This document shows, piece after piece, positions 24,540 through 36,654 of a DNA stretch of 64,000 bases; the stretch's first letter is position 1; every line of letters begins with the position of its first letter. A program made the position numbers and the translations under genes. This DNA is from Flaccisagitta enflata. Its lineage: Eukaryota > Chaetognatha > Sagittoidea > Aphragmophora. Below the pieces are notes generated by a model. That model worked only from the letters and a program-made list of their open reading frames with translations, was not told the DNA's origin and made no database searches. The stretch is taken from positions 111,724,001 to 111,788,000 of the forward strand of contig OZ231126.1 of the NCBI GenBank assembly GCA_965153355.1, read 5' to 3'.

Positions 24540-27140
24540 AAATGCAACTTGCAACTTGCAATTGGGATTGCAACCGGTCATCTGGTGAAACGGTTGACTA
24601 TGGTGAGGAGATTCGAGAAGCCATTGGATTCGGGGAGGCTGACAATGTCGACGTGGATGTATGAAAAACGTCGGTTTGGCACTTTGAAGTTGCCAATTGG
24701 AGGAACCGTGTTTCAATGGACTTTGGCTCGTTGGCAGTTTAGGCAATTTCTAGCCCAGTTGGTTACGTCGCGACGGTATTAGGCCAAATGAATTTGGCGG
24801 CGACGGCTTGTCAGGTGCGTTTGACGCATGTATGGCCCAGTCCGTCGATTACATCAGATGCGTTTGCGCCATTTTTGCGAAACGAATGTTCGTGCGGGAC
24901 CATTGCTGATATCAACAATGATTGAGCTTCTTGCGAAATTTGCCAGAAGTTGGGATAAGTGGTTGCTTGCATGCGAGTCCCTGGAGATCAACGCCCTATG
25001 AGTCGATCGATGAAATCACCTTCCAGAGTTCTTCTGTCTTGTTGTCCGGGAATGGAGCGTCAATTGTTGCGTTTGTTTTGTGAATTTCTTAGGTTGGTCA
25101 AGAAAGTTGGTCGGCGACAACATTAGCCTTTCCCTCTAGATAGCAGATACTCGGCGATACACGAGAGCTGGTACGTCTGGCGTGCCGTGAGTGGTTCGCT
25201 CTTTTTGCGGAGTGACGAGATGAGGCTATCATGGTGGGTGTACAAGGTGAAGGTACGGCCCTCCACCATGTGACGGATGTGCCGGATCGCTCGGATTGAG
25301 GCGAGAAGGTTGCGGTCAAACGCTAGCCAAGGTTAACAGCCAAGAGGTTTCTGTTGTTCGAGTACTGCGCCGATCGCGATTTTTAAAGCATCGGCGGTGA
25401 TGACATTCGAGGGTGACAAAGCATGATTGCTTTGGCTAATGCGTCTTTGATTGTTTCAGAAGAGTTCTGGCACTCTGGAGTTCAGACTAGGACGCATGGG
25501 TTTTGTTTTTTTTTTGTTTTTTTTTTTTTTTTTTTTGCCTTTGAGGGCGTTGAAGAGGTAGTACAGATGATGGGCGGCGCTCTTGATAAATGTCCGGTAG
25601 TAATTTACCATGCCCAAGAATTGTTGTAATTCTTTGATGGTCGTCGGGCGCTTTTGCTTTCGAATAGCTTTGACACGCTCTGGTAACGGAGGATACCGTA
25701 CTTGTCTACCTTGTAAATGAGAAATTCAAGAGAGGTTTTGCCCAGGACGCATTTCTTGCAATTGACAACCATGCCATTGTCGTCCAGAATCTGAAACACT
25801 CGTTTGAAGTCTTCGAGATGCTGTTTGGGGTTTTCGGAGGCGACCAGGATGTCGTTGATATAGTTGAATATGTGCGGTATGTTGCTGAGTATTTCGTCCA
25901 AAAGGCGTTGAAAGTCCTGCCCCGTTTTTTTTTAAAGCCAGATGGAGTGCGCGAAAGCAGGAACAATCCGAATGGAGTTATCATGCCGGTCTTTTTTTAC
26001 ATCTTCTTCCTCGACGGGGATTTGATGATAGCCTTTAAGCAAGGCGATTTTGATAAATATCCTCTTTCCTGCGAGAACGTTGCTGAAGTTGGTAAGGCAC
26101 CGCACTGGGTACTTGTCAACTGTTGTTTGGATGTTGAGCAGGCGGTAATCGCCGCAAAGCGCCATCCGCCGCAGGAAGTTGACGGTGTGCATGTGCATGG
26201 GCTGACGCTTGGTTTTCAAGCTACCATTAATGGAGAGGCCCACTCACCTTTTCCCCTTCTGCATACACCCAGTTCGCACAGTTTCTCAATTTCTGCTTTC
26301 ACGACGGCTAACTTGTCGAGAGCGGGTTTTTGAGCGCGCGACTGGATTGGTCTACATTCGGTTGGGATGTAGTGACGAATGCCATGTTTGGGTTTAAAGG
26401 AAGTGGTCGAAAGATCTTGATAATCGTCAAGTAATTTGTAAAACGGGTCTTGTTTCTGTTCCACGAAATTCATGCGCGTTGTTTGTAAGTTGGTTGCGAA
26501 GTCGGCCTGAATGCTTACAAAATTTTGAAGGTTTACGAGGCTACCGTCTTGGTGATTTGGTGCCAAATAGAAATGTGCGAGGAAGTCGGCGGTGATGAGT
26601 AGTTGAGTTACGTCTGGGATTATAAAATCAAGGGGAAATACCATGTTGCCCAAGGTAACGAGGGGTTCCTGTTTTCCGTAGCAAGGGATTGCTGTGCCAT
26701 TGGCGGCCGAAAGTGTTGTGCCATTGGGGCCAGTTTTGCCTTGAGAAGGAAGAGGTGAAAGAATTGAAAGTAATGCCCACCCGTCGATGAGCCATTTGTA
26801 TTTGGTTCTTGGATCGCGTATTAAAAGATCACCTTTTCCCTTTTCCTTTTTACCTCCGGCGCCCTGCCGGTCCGTTTCCCGAGGATGCCTGGCCCTGTTT
26901 TTTTTTAAATTGGCACAGTTGTGTCCTTTCTCGCCAAACTCTCGGTGGTATCGGCAAATTTGAGAAAAGTTGACAGTCTTTTCTGAAATTGGGGGTTGCT
27001 ACGGTTGCCCCCTCCAAATGTTTGTTGGTTGCCGTCAGAGAATACGGGCGTGAAGGTTTTTGGTATGACTGGGCGGCCTCTGCCGCGATTTGCGTAACCA
27101 CCTTTGAATTTGCCTCAATGGATGGCGCCCGGCGACACAT
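24540..27140 (-). pseudogene. Decayed Gypsy-type gag-pol (antisense in the LTR-flanked insert)
   Basis: Minus-strand frames, broken by many frameshifts and stops, give pol domains in Gypsy order. A zinc-knuckle-like FGEKGHNCAN lies near 26930. Protease-like FIIPDVTQLLITADF is near 26600. RT starts near 26390 (GIRHYIPTECRP), with KGYHQIPV near 26020 and a degenerate YINDILVAS box at about 25850. An RNase H segment (VEGRTFTLYT) is near 25260. An integrase-like part is near 24750-24600 (CLNCQRAK, RF.HIHVDIV). The spacing and motifs recall the CsRn1-like branch of Gypsy elements, but the assignment is from memory of motif style. No LTRs of its own were found. It cannot be expressed as a protein. 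Confidence 0.8.
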
Positions 27141-27199
27141 TGGTCATCTTGACTGAAACAATTGGTCTGGTCACGTCATCCTCCGTGACCACCGTCTTC

Positions 27200-27860
27200 A
27201 TCACGGAGGTGACAGCAAGTCATGTGTCATCTACCTTTCCTTCAAATTGTCAGTCATGAGGGAGGGTTGCATGGCGTTTATTGCATTTTCCATACATTGG
27301 TCTTTCTTTACAATCCCTTGCGGAATGTCCTTGTTGAAAATGATCGAAGCAGAGATGCTTCACTGCAGGTTTCTTCACTTGATCATCTGCCGCTGACATT
27401 GCTTCAAAATGTGACGCCCTCCACAAATATTGCACACTTCCGTCAGCTGTGGCTGCATGGGTAAGTTGACGAGCTTTTCCTTGATCGTCGAAGGACCCAC
27501 GGACATAGCGGCTACTTTTGTCGGCTTTGGGGCGGTTTTCATCGGCTCAGTTGACATATTCCACAACACCCAATGCCTGATGGGCTAAAAGCTTATCATT
27601 CACATGCTTTGACAGGCAATCACTTTCCAGAAATCCACCGAAATACACGGCACTCTGGTGTTAATAATGCGACGAATATATGCTGTCACTGCCAATTGGA
27701 ATTGATTCGTGCTTGTCTCAAACATTTTGTTGAGTCGCTTCCACAAGGTTGCTTTCATCACCAGCTGTTGTCCATCAATTATCACCTTGTTGGGATTGCC
27801 AACTTGCAAACTTTATCCATCTTGTCCAATTCAATGTTCGATGAAGCGTTATGGAATTTC
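27200..27860 (-). pseudogene. BEL/Pao-like gag remnant
   Basis: Minus-strand frames carry two zinc-binding runs in the style of BEL/Pao gag: CNICGGRHILKQC (about 27410) and a degenerate CFDHFQQGHSARDC followed by CGKCNKRH-like residues with CYS/TYR changes (about 27340-27260). Upstream residues (LWKRLNKMFETSTNQFQL, about 27730) fit a decayed gag body. It abuts but does not match the Gypsy debris on its left, so two different elements have been juxtaposed. Confidence 0.5.
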
Positions 27861-27967
27861 GTCTTGGCGATGATATAGTCAATTGGCCTGAAGAAACCAT
27901 TAGACTCACAAAGTGTGGCCACCCACATTTCCGTCAGGCAAACATTCATCGCTCCAATGCGGGCGTC

Positions 27968-28010
27968 GTACTCATCTCATCTCATCTCATCTCATCTCAT
28001 CTCATCTCAC
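27968..28010 (+). repeat. CATCT pentanucleotide array
   Basis: About eight copies of CATCT. Confidence 0.9.
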
Positions 28011-28011
28011 C

Positions 28012-28425
28012 TAGTACAATCTACAAGCATCATCGGTCAGCATTACAATCTACAATGCCTTCAAAAACTACATTGCTCGTATCAACCTTGCTTCCAATCC
28101 CATCACGCCCGGCACCCTGACTTCCCATATCACCGAAACAACAACTCCTCCAGCACTATCTCTTGCGGCGCCTTCATTACTGGCGTCATCTCTCCTATTG
28201 TCCTCTTGCATCAGTTGTCAGCGGCTACTCCTTTGAAGTAGACATCTGTCATCATCATCTGTCACGGAGTCATCGGCCGCAGCATCATTGGCCGCGGCAC
28301 CATTGGTCAGTGTTACAATTTACAACGCCATCACAAGAACTTCACTCGTATTAACCTTACTTCGGATCCCACCACTTGTGGCAGCCTTTCTTCCCACATC
28401 ATCGATCAAATCATACACTTGCGGC
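28012..28425 (+). repeat. Dispersed repeat, two copies left of the 96-bp satellite
   Basis: A module with GGTCAGCATTACAATCTACA, CACTCGTATCAACCTTGCTTCC-type text (split here by variation) and CTTCCCATATCACCG occurs at 28035-28210 and again at about 28305-28420. A third copy at 29975-30130 lies to the right of the satellite. Confidence 0.65.
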
Positions 28426-28429
28426 AAGG

Positions 28430-29955
28430 CAGCCTGCATGTGTAATGTGAGGAGGTGTTAAGTCCACACTTTAGGTGGTAGGCACACAACAGAATTTTGG
28501 GGCATACAAGCCACCTGCGGCAAGGCAGCCCGCATGTGTAATGTAAGTAGGTGTTAAGTCCACATGCTAGGTGGTAAGAACACAAGAGAGTTTTGCGGCA
28601 TACAAACCACCTGCAGCAAGGCAGCCCGCAAGTGTTATGTAAATGGGTGTTAAGTCCACATGTTAGGTGGTAAGAACACAAGAGAATTTTGCGGCATACA
28701 TGCCACCTGCGACGAGGCAGACCGCATGTGTAATGTAAGTAGGTGTTAAATCCACATGTTAGGTGGTAAGAACTCAAGAAAATTTTGCGGCATACAAGCC
28801 ACCTGCGGCAAGGCGCCCGCATGTGTAATGTGATTGGTGTTAAGTCCACATTTTAGGTGGTAAGAACACAAGAGAATTTCGCGGCATACAAGCCACCTGG
28901 GGCAAGGCAGCCCGAATGTGTAATGTGAGTAGGTGTTAAGTCCACACTTCAGGTGGTGAGAACACAAGAAAATTGTGCGGCATACATGCCACCTGGGGCA
29001 AGGCAGCCCGCATGTGTAATGTGAGTAGGTGTTAAGTCCACACTTCAGGTGGTGAGAACACAAGAAAATTGTGCGGCATACATGCCACCTGCGGCAAGGC
29101 AGCCCGCATGTGTAATGTGATTGGTGTTAAGTCCACATTTTAGGTGGTGAGAACACAAGAAAATTGTGCGGCATACATGCCACCTGTGGCAAGGCAGCCC
29201 GCATGTGTAAAGTGAGTAGGTGTTAAGTCCACACTTTGGGTGGTAAGCGCACAAGAGAATTTTTGCGGCATACAAGTCACCTGCGGCAAGGCAGCCCGCA
29301 TGTGTAATGTGAGTAGGTGTTAATTCCACACTTTAGATGGTAAGAACACAAGAAAATTTTGCGGCATACAATCCACCTGCGGCAAGGTAGTCCGCATGTG
29401 TAATGTGAGTGATGTTAAGTCCACATTTTAGGTGGTAAGAACACAAGAGAGTTTTGCGGCATACAAACCACCTGCGGCAAGGCAGCCCGCAAGTGTTATG
29501 TAAATGGGTGTTAAGTCCACACATTAGGTGGAAAGAACACAAGAGAATTTTGCGGCATACAAGCCACCTGCGGCAAGGCAACCCGCATGTGTAATGTGAG
29601 TAGGTGTTTAGTCCACATGTTGGATGGTAAAAAACACAAGAGAATTTTGCGGCATATGAGCCACCTGCGGCAAGGCAGCCCGCATGTGTAATGTGAGTAG
29701 GTGTTAAGTCCACATTTTGGGTGGCAGGCACACAAGAGAATTTTGCGGCATACAAGCCACCTGCGGCGAGGCAGCCCGCATGTGTAATGTAAATGGGTGT
29801 TAAGTCCACACATTAGGTGGTAAGAACACAAGAAAATTTTGCGGCATACAAGCCACCTGCGGCAAGGCAGCCCGCATGTGTAATGTGAGTGATGTTAAGT
29901 CCACATTTTAGGTGGTAAGAACATAAGAGAATTTTGCGGCATACAAGCCACCTGT
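28430..29955 (+). repeat. 96-bp satellite, about 16 units
   Basis: Unit of 96 bp (starts measured at 28531, 28627, 28723) containing CCGCATGTGTAATGTGAGTA, GGTGTTAAGTCCACA, GGTGGTAAGAACACAAGAGA and TTTTGCGGCATACAAGCC. Because 96 is a multiple of three, long minus-strand frames of 32-residue repeats stay open. They use different phases in different stretches and are broken by 1-2 bp indels, so I do not call a gene. Confidence 0.9.
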
Positions 29956-29969
29956 CATCTTCAGATGCG

Positions 29970-30140
29970 ATGTGATAAGTCACACAATACAATTCACAAC
30001 ACCATCAACAGCAACTTCACTCGTATCAAACTCAATTCCCATAACTCCTGACGCCCTGCTTTCTCACATGGATTGAAAGTCTCTAGCGTCGCCTCCATTA
30101 CTGGTGTCATCTCTCCTTTTTGTCTTCATCATCTCAATTG
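29970..30140 (+). repeat. Third copy of the module flanking the 96-bp satellite
   Basis: CAATTCACAACACCATCAAC, CTTCACTCGTATCAAACTC and CATTACTGGTGTCATCTCTCC match the modules at 28035 and 28305, so the satellite expanded inside a repeated segment. Confidence 0.6.
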
Positions 30141-30483
30141 AAGAAATGAGGAAAAAAAAAAACAAACCTAAAAACTCTGCCCGGTAAGGCAAAGAACCAT
30201 TGTGACAAAATATCCAGACCCACCCCCCCAAAAAAAAAGAAAAAAAACAAGCTCATGAACGACAAAGTGGTCTTAACATACAGGTGGGATTATCTCATCA
30301 CACTGGAATAAAAATAAACAACCCAATACTTGAGTAAATGCCTCTGCACTTTTCAGGACAACTGGCCATTGTAACCAGATTTGTGCATGGATGGCTATCA
30401 AGGGGAAATAAAATTCAATACAATAGAGGAAAGGTTCTTCTGGGTGTACTGTACCCATTAGCATGCCAAGTGGGGGACGCCCT

Positions 30484-31557
30484 GTGACTAGTAAGATCCA
30501 TGTTGCCTCTGAGTGTCTGTCGCTGAGTTTCCATGGTACCTCTGAGTAACTATTCCTGTAATGGAATGACATCCATGCGCCCTCTGAGTTTCTCTCCAAC
30601 AGATTCCATGTGACCGCTGAGTGACTACTTCCTCGTATTTTAGGTAAAATCCATGTTGTCTCTGAGTGTCTGTCGCTGAGTTTCCATGGTACCTCTGAGT
30701 AACTATTCCTGTAATGGAATGACATCCATGCGCCCTCTGAGTTTCTCTCCCACAGATTTCATGTGACCGCTGAGTGACTACCTCCTCATATTTTAGGTAA
30801 AATCCATGTTGTCTCTGAGTGTCTGTCGCTGAGTTTCCATGGTACCTCTGAGTAACTATTCCTGTAATGGAATGACATCCATGCGCCCTCTGAGTTTCTC
30901 TCCCACAGATTCCATGTGACCGCTGAGTGACTACCTCCTCATATTTTAGGTAAAATCCATGTTGTCTCTGAGTGTCTGTCGCTGAGTTTCCATGGTACCT
31001 CTGAGTAACTATTCCTGTAATGGAATGACATCCATGCGCCCTCTGAGTTTCTCTCCCACAGATTCCATGTGACCGCTGAGTGACTACCTCCTCATATTTT
31101 AGGTAAAATCCATGTTGTCTCTGAGTGTCTGTTGCTGAGTTTCCATGTTACCTCTGAGTAACTATTCCTGTAATGGAATGACATCCATGCGCCCTCTGAG
31201 TTTCTCTCCCACAGATTCCATGTGACCGCTGAGTGACTACCTCCTCATATTTTAGGTAAAATCCATGTTGTCTCTGAGTGTCTGTCGCTGAGTTTCCATG
31301 GTACCTCTGAGTAACTATTCCTGTAATGGAATGACATCCATGCGCCCTCTGAGTTTCTCTCCCACAGATTCCATGTGACCGCTGAGTGACTACCTCCTCA
31401 TATTTTAGGTAAAATCCATGTTGTCTCTGAGTGTCTGTCGCTGAGTTTTCCATGGTACCTCTGAGTAACTATTCCTGTAATGGAATGACATCCATGCGCC
31501 CTCTGAGTTTCTCTACCACAGTTTCCATGTGACCGCTGAGTGACTACCTCCTCATAC
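30484..31557 (+). repeat. 153-bp satellite, seven units, with four subrepeats each
   Basis: GAGTGTCTGT recurs at 30511, 30664, 30817, 30970, 31123, 31276 and 31429, an exact 153-bp spacing with almost no divergence between middle units. Each unit contains four diverged subrepeats built on TCCATG..CTCTGAGT of about 36-42 bp. The minus-strand frames (repeating TQRQHG, TQRSHG, TQRAHG, TQRYHG) result from the period being divisible by three. Confidence 0.95.
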
Positions 31558-32700
31558 TTAAATCTTCAAATAGGTTTCCATAGCTCTGTCAAGATTTCTT
31601 GTAACAACCAGAAGTTCACTAAGTTTATGGCAAAAAAAAAGCACTCCAACTTTCAGTATGCCAAGTTGGTGGAGTTCCCTGCAACCAGTAAAATCCAGGT
31701 TGCCTCTAATTTTTTTTTTGCTCCCCAATAATCAAACTTGGTGTGTAACTTCCTCTTGCTGAATAGTTTACTTGTCACTGCTCAACGACAACAGCCCTCC
31801 AGATACACTGGTGATGCAATGAACTCAGTTTTCTTGCAGCCAGCATCTTGCAACCAGCATCTGGCACAGGACAGGTCTGCTCTCATCTAATAACTGATAG
31901 CGTCTGGGAACTAAGTTGGATATAAAGCTTGCAACTGACTCTTTTCATTGCACTACTGAAATCTTGCAACATCCAGCTTGCAGATAGCCACTCAATACTT
32001 CCATCTGGTGACAGAAAACTCACATTTAACATCTCGCAACAAATCTCTGGCACAAGGTGCACAAATTGCATCTTGCTACTCCAATCTCACAATTTGAATT
32101 GCGCTACTAAAAGCTCAACAGACGCAACTGGCTATCAAAGACCCCAAGTCTCATCTTTTTCAATTAAATGCGAGAATCACAACCCTGAAGCTCAGCATTG
32201 CTCACAACTCAAAGTGGCATTGTGCAATATTGGTCATGCATACATAACACTGGATCTGGTCATGTGATGAAAGTGAACTGCACTCGGGGATTGCGGAAAT
32301 TTGACAAATGACATACAACGCAAGTTACCATTCAGATAGAAATCATTTATAGCTAGTAATTAGAAAGGATATGATGAACAGAGGAAGCTAATTTAAAAAA
32401 AAAATCAACCTAGTTATCTACTGGAGAAATTGGACATAATGAATGACATACACTGGGAATTCACATCCATTCACTTCATCACTGGCACTCACATGCCCGG
32501 AATCCTGTGTAAACAGTATGCAGAACAATAAAAAGCAATGGTTCTCACTTTTGAAACTTAAAACTGCCCTATGAATCCACCTATCACAAAGCGGTGGGGC
32601 GTTGGCTTAAGATCTTAAGTCCCATATATGCATGCTAACATCCAATATGCTAATATTTACTCATCATTTATTCTATTTATTCAGTACACCTTTGAATGAT
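31558..32700. other. No gene seen
   Basis: Unique-looking sequence with several CTTGCAACATCCAGCTTGCA-type words (31840-32060) suggesting an old degenerate repeat. The 13-mer AAGCGGTGGGGCG is at about 32589. Confidence 0.45.
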
Positions 32701-32714
32701 AATTGTTTGGGTAA

Positions 32715-33430
32715 GGTTTTACATAAAGGTCATTAGTAAGTTTGGCCTCACCCATTTTTTTTTCAGACATCTATCCAATTTTGTTTTTAGTTTTCCATCG
32801 TAGTATGCAAAGCAGAACAAAATCATAATGATTTGATTTGTGTCATCTTGTCCATAAAAGTCGTTAGTAAGTACGGCTCTCCAGAACTTCTAAAGCACAT
32901 CTATACAAAATATTCAAATAAACAGTGCAAAATCATGATGGTAATTTTAGTCATGTTTTACATTGGGGTCGTTGTGAGTGCGGCCTACCCAAAATCTTTA
33001 CAATCTGTACAAAAATTCCTTTTCCATACCAGAATGTCATTTGTCCTATAAAAAACCAGCAGAATTAACTAACAATGACCTATAGCAGTTATCATAACAC
33101 AATCATAACGATGGAATGGTAATCTTGTGATGGCCATTGGTAAGGCCTATGTCAATTCTCCTCAGACAACTACATATAAGTTATGTTTACCTTTCACATA
33201 CCAGAATACTAATTATTATATTGAAATCCAACAATATCATGACAATTATCATTTGGGTCATGTTGTTTCTAAAGGTCGCTGGTGAGTACGGCCTAGCCTA
33301 TAAACATCAATTTAGAAAGCAAATTCTACTTCTCCACATAAAAAAAAATGTTCTATTCAAAATGACAACATTAATTCTCTCATATTCCTTTTTTTCCTTT
33401 GTCCTTTAATCAGGTCCGTGAGTGTGAAAA
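32715..33430 (+). repeat. Degenerate tandem repeat with splice-donor-like core
   Basis: At least five units of about 110-165 bp share GGTCGTTAGTAAGTACGGCC: near 32725 (GTCATTAGTAAGTTTGGCCT), 32860, 32968 (GTCGTTGTGAGTGCGGCC), 33128 and 33274 (GTCGCTGGTGAGTACGGCCT). A partial one lies at 33412 (GTCCGTGAGTGTG). Intervening DNA is AT-rich with CATACCAGAATG-type words in two units. Short ORFs here look like chance frames. Confidence 0.6.
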
Positions 33431-34630
33431 AAATTCCTGAACAGCAAAACTCTCTCTAACCAAAACGGATTAGCGCTTGCATCAACGGATTTGGCCGTTT
33501 CTTTGGATTTTCCACCCATATCAAAATCAGGCTAAGTTCTTGTGAATGATTGAAAAGAGGCCGTTTATCAACCCTTTATCTGTCCTTACATGTTGTTTGT
33601 CCTTCTGCCTTGTCAAATTGATGTATGGGCTGTTTGAAAAGTGATCCTGAGTGAATGCTGGTCTTAATCATGAAAATACCTGTGATTTGGTTACATGCTT
33701 GTATCTATAACTAGCGTGTTGCGTGCTGACACACTGAAAGCTTGAAGTCTCTTTATTCATTAAACTAGAGAGATTTTAGCCCCAAAATTAAGATTTGTTT
33801 CTGTTTCAGTCTACATATAAAAAAAAAAAAAAAAAACGACATATAAACTCTTAGACTGTGTTCAACTACGGTATTTCCTGCGTTCATCACCCCCCTATTT
33901 TTAGCGCCCCCTTAAAAAAAAAAAAAAAGAAAAAAAAAAAAAAAAAAGGAGAGAACTCATAGCAAAAGGAAAAACAAAAAAAAAAAAAAAAAACATAATG
34001 AAAACATAAAATAGCATGCAATAAAATAAAAAAATGTATTTTCTTGGGTTTTGATCTATTGCACTGAATTACTGAATATTTTTCACAAATTGCAACGTTT
34101 ATATGAAATCATCTACACATACATTAATGAATGAGGGGGCGCTAATCGCAAATTTTAGGAAAGAGTGTTTTCTGCAGAGAAATTATATGTATGTGTTGGC
34201 ACATTAAAAACTCACTTCAAAGTCTATATCTTGGGTTGAAATTAATTTCAGAGACAGAAAGTCAAATGACGAAATTTCAAAGGCATCTTAGGACAAAGAA
34301 CTTATCTTATGTTATTCTAAAGCAAACTTTTTAAGTACATCTAGATTTTTTTCATTTCCCCTACTAACCTCCATAAAACAAATTCAATAATGCCCCGCAT
34401 TTTTTTTATTACTTAAATAGGAAAAAATGGTCAAGGTCAAAGATAAGTTATTGGGTTATGGTCAAGTTAGTAGGCTTTTCAAACAATAACCCGGTAGTGA
34501 AAGTATATCACATCCTTTTAAGACAAGATATAAAAGTAATAGGATCAAAGGATATTCGAGATTCCGTTAAAACTCCAACCGTACATATTGGGAAAACATT
34601 GAGTAAATTTTGCCAGTTGAGATTGATCAC
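33431..34630. other. No gene seen; poly-A tracts
   Basis: AT-rich DNA with poly-A runs at 33816-33836, 33914-33948 and 33973-33993. No supported ORF. Confidence 0.5.
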
Positions 34631-34635
34631 CCTTT

Positions 34636-35127
34636 AAGTACAGTAGAGCGTCGGTATGGGGGATTTCTAGGGACTGACTATTTTTTTGTCTCCTTAATCA
34701 AAAATCCCTTCAATTAAATTCATTGTTTTATTAATTTTTAATTAGTTACTAATAACTACAAAATTCACAGTGTAACCACATCCATATGCTTTAAGTTTAT
34801 TCATCAGCAGTGATTAAGTTCATGGCTGTGCATTCATGGTGCAAGACATATATATGATCATTTTGGAGTAAAACATTTTTTTTTTTGAAAATCATCTCCA
34901 ATTGCAATTTTTTTTAAAGGAAAAAATCCATCAAATTTGTTCAAAATTTACCCTGATATAAGAGATATTTGAAAAAGATTTTGTCTCTTAATTCCAAGAT
35001 TTCGTAAACAGATGTTTTTTTAAATTGGAGAAGCCGAAAAAAAATCGTAACCAGACACTGTTGTCTCTTAAATGCGGATATCCTATAAGTGTCACTAAGA
35101 TGGAATTCCACTATAGTAATCCTTTTT
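34636..35127 (+). mobile_element. Possible pogo/Tigger-like remnant
   Basis: Left end GTACAGTAGAGCGTCGGTAT; right side TGGAATTCCACTATAGTAAT, whose reverse complement ATTACTATAGTGGAATTCCA resembles pogo-type termini. Inside are repeated GTCTCTTAA words. Ends match only loosely, so confidence is low. Confidence 0.3.
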
Positions 35128-35129
35128 TT

Positions 35130-35930
35130 TGTCTCCCCCACTACCCCCCCCCCCCAAAAAAAAAATTGAACTGCAATGTATTCATAAACCTTCTTAATCT
35201 TTCTCTAGATTTAGGTCCCTCAAATGAAGCTGTATCTTAAAATTGCCCTATACAAAATCAGCTTTACTTCATCAAGTACCAAACTAAAATGCAAGACCCT
35301 GATTTAGCCTGCCAAAAAAAACAATCTGCCATCTCCCGGTTTGCAACTAAACCAGACATTATCAATTTAGTGCTCAGACAATCAACTATGAACCTACTTG
35401 TTTTCCTCTTAGCTCTTTTCAAATTTACCTTATAAGTAACTTGTAATTTCAAGCCTAATTCCTGCCCCCCCCCTCATCGCACCCTAGTTAATATTCACAT
35501 GCTTTATGGATCATGTCAACACATAAACCTGCAATTACCCTTCTACATCCATCTACCGTTTTCTACAAATTCCTGTATGCAGAACTGGCTGGCTTCCACG
35601 AATTCGCGGGGCAACATTTGGTGGCACTTTAAGGAACCATCCTCAATTTGAAGTGTCATCCGGGATTCCCTGACCTCTCTTGCAAAGCAACGACACACAA
35701 CTGAAAACTGAGCCACCACACCCTCTCAAAATGCGTGCCAGATGGGCGATCACCCTCAACAACAACAACAACAACCCTCTCAACCCACCACACAATCTTT
35801 TGGCATTACTGAAGCAGCTCTGAAACAAGTTTATCCTGCCGAGTTTAGTCCGAAAGGGGAGTCAATTGTACAACCTCTGTCACCCCACGTGGGTTGCTCA
35901 ATACCCTCGTCAGCAATTACTTTACAACCA
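35130..35930. other. No gene seen
   Basis: A C-run/A-run junction at 35145-35164, a second C-run at 35464, and a short CAA tract at 35757-35774. No supported ORF. Confidence 0.45.
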
Positions 35931-35931
35931 T

Positions 35932-36030
<99 letters not shown>
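35931..36030 (+). repeat. AAC trinucleotide microsatellite
   Basis: About 33 CAA/AAC units; poly-Asn and antisense poly-Cys frames are artefacts. Confidence 0.95.
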
Positions 36031-36654
36031 AGCTCTCTCTCACACCCGCACTCGAGCGCGTGTGTGATCGAGCTTCATACAATGATGAGATATGTAAATT
36101 CCACGACGGGACGGCAGCTCATGCATCTACTATTCAATGCGTGTGTGACTAGACATGACCATGAAAATCGCTAACTGGCAACCAAATTCAGAAAAGGCTC
36201 TAATAATTGCAATGAGCCTCGTGTGAAACAAAGACTCAGCAAAACCAATCATGTGTGTAATAAAGCTTTGACAGAGAATCTGCGTCAGAATGGCCTTTGC
36301 CTCATAAGGCCCCGTGTCTTTTGTAGAAGCAAGCTAATTCTTTAGGAAAAAAAACTGGAAGACTACGACACATCATTTCTTAAAGACTGCCAGTTCTCCC
36401 TGTCTTATGTTCTTATCCCCTCCCAATCACAGGCACAACCACATACCCAGCCCCCCCCCCCCTCCGCACTGATCTCCCTCATATCTTTTCCCTCTTATCC
36501 AAATCTCAATACACTGTATTACCACCTGCGCTTATATTGATTATTTCATAGTCTTTCCTTTCACCCCCCCCCAAGTTTAAACATGCGCTTTTATATTTTC
36601 TTTTCATACACTGAGCCAATCAATTTCTAAAAAAAAAAAAGAAAAAAAATTTTA

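Noticed and set aside
28406-29831. Several 94-158-codon minus-strand frames with CGLPCRRWLVCRK-like repeats
   Set aside because: They follow the 96-bp satellite unit, change phase between neighbouring stretches and lack any start context or unique domain.
30273-31453. Minus-strand frames with TQRQHG-type repeats
   Set aside because: Product of the 153-bp satellite whose period is divisible by three.
28430-31557. CRISPR array
   Set aside because: Units of 96 and 153 bp are contiguous satellites without spacers, in a eukaryotic context with no cas genes.
35831-36174. Poly-Asn and poly-Cys frames
   Set aside because: AAC microsatellite with short chance flanks.
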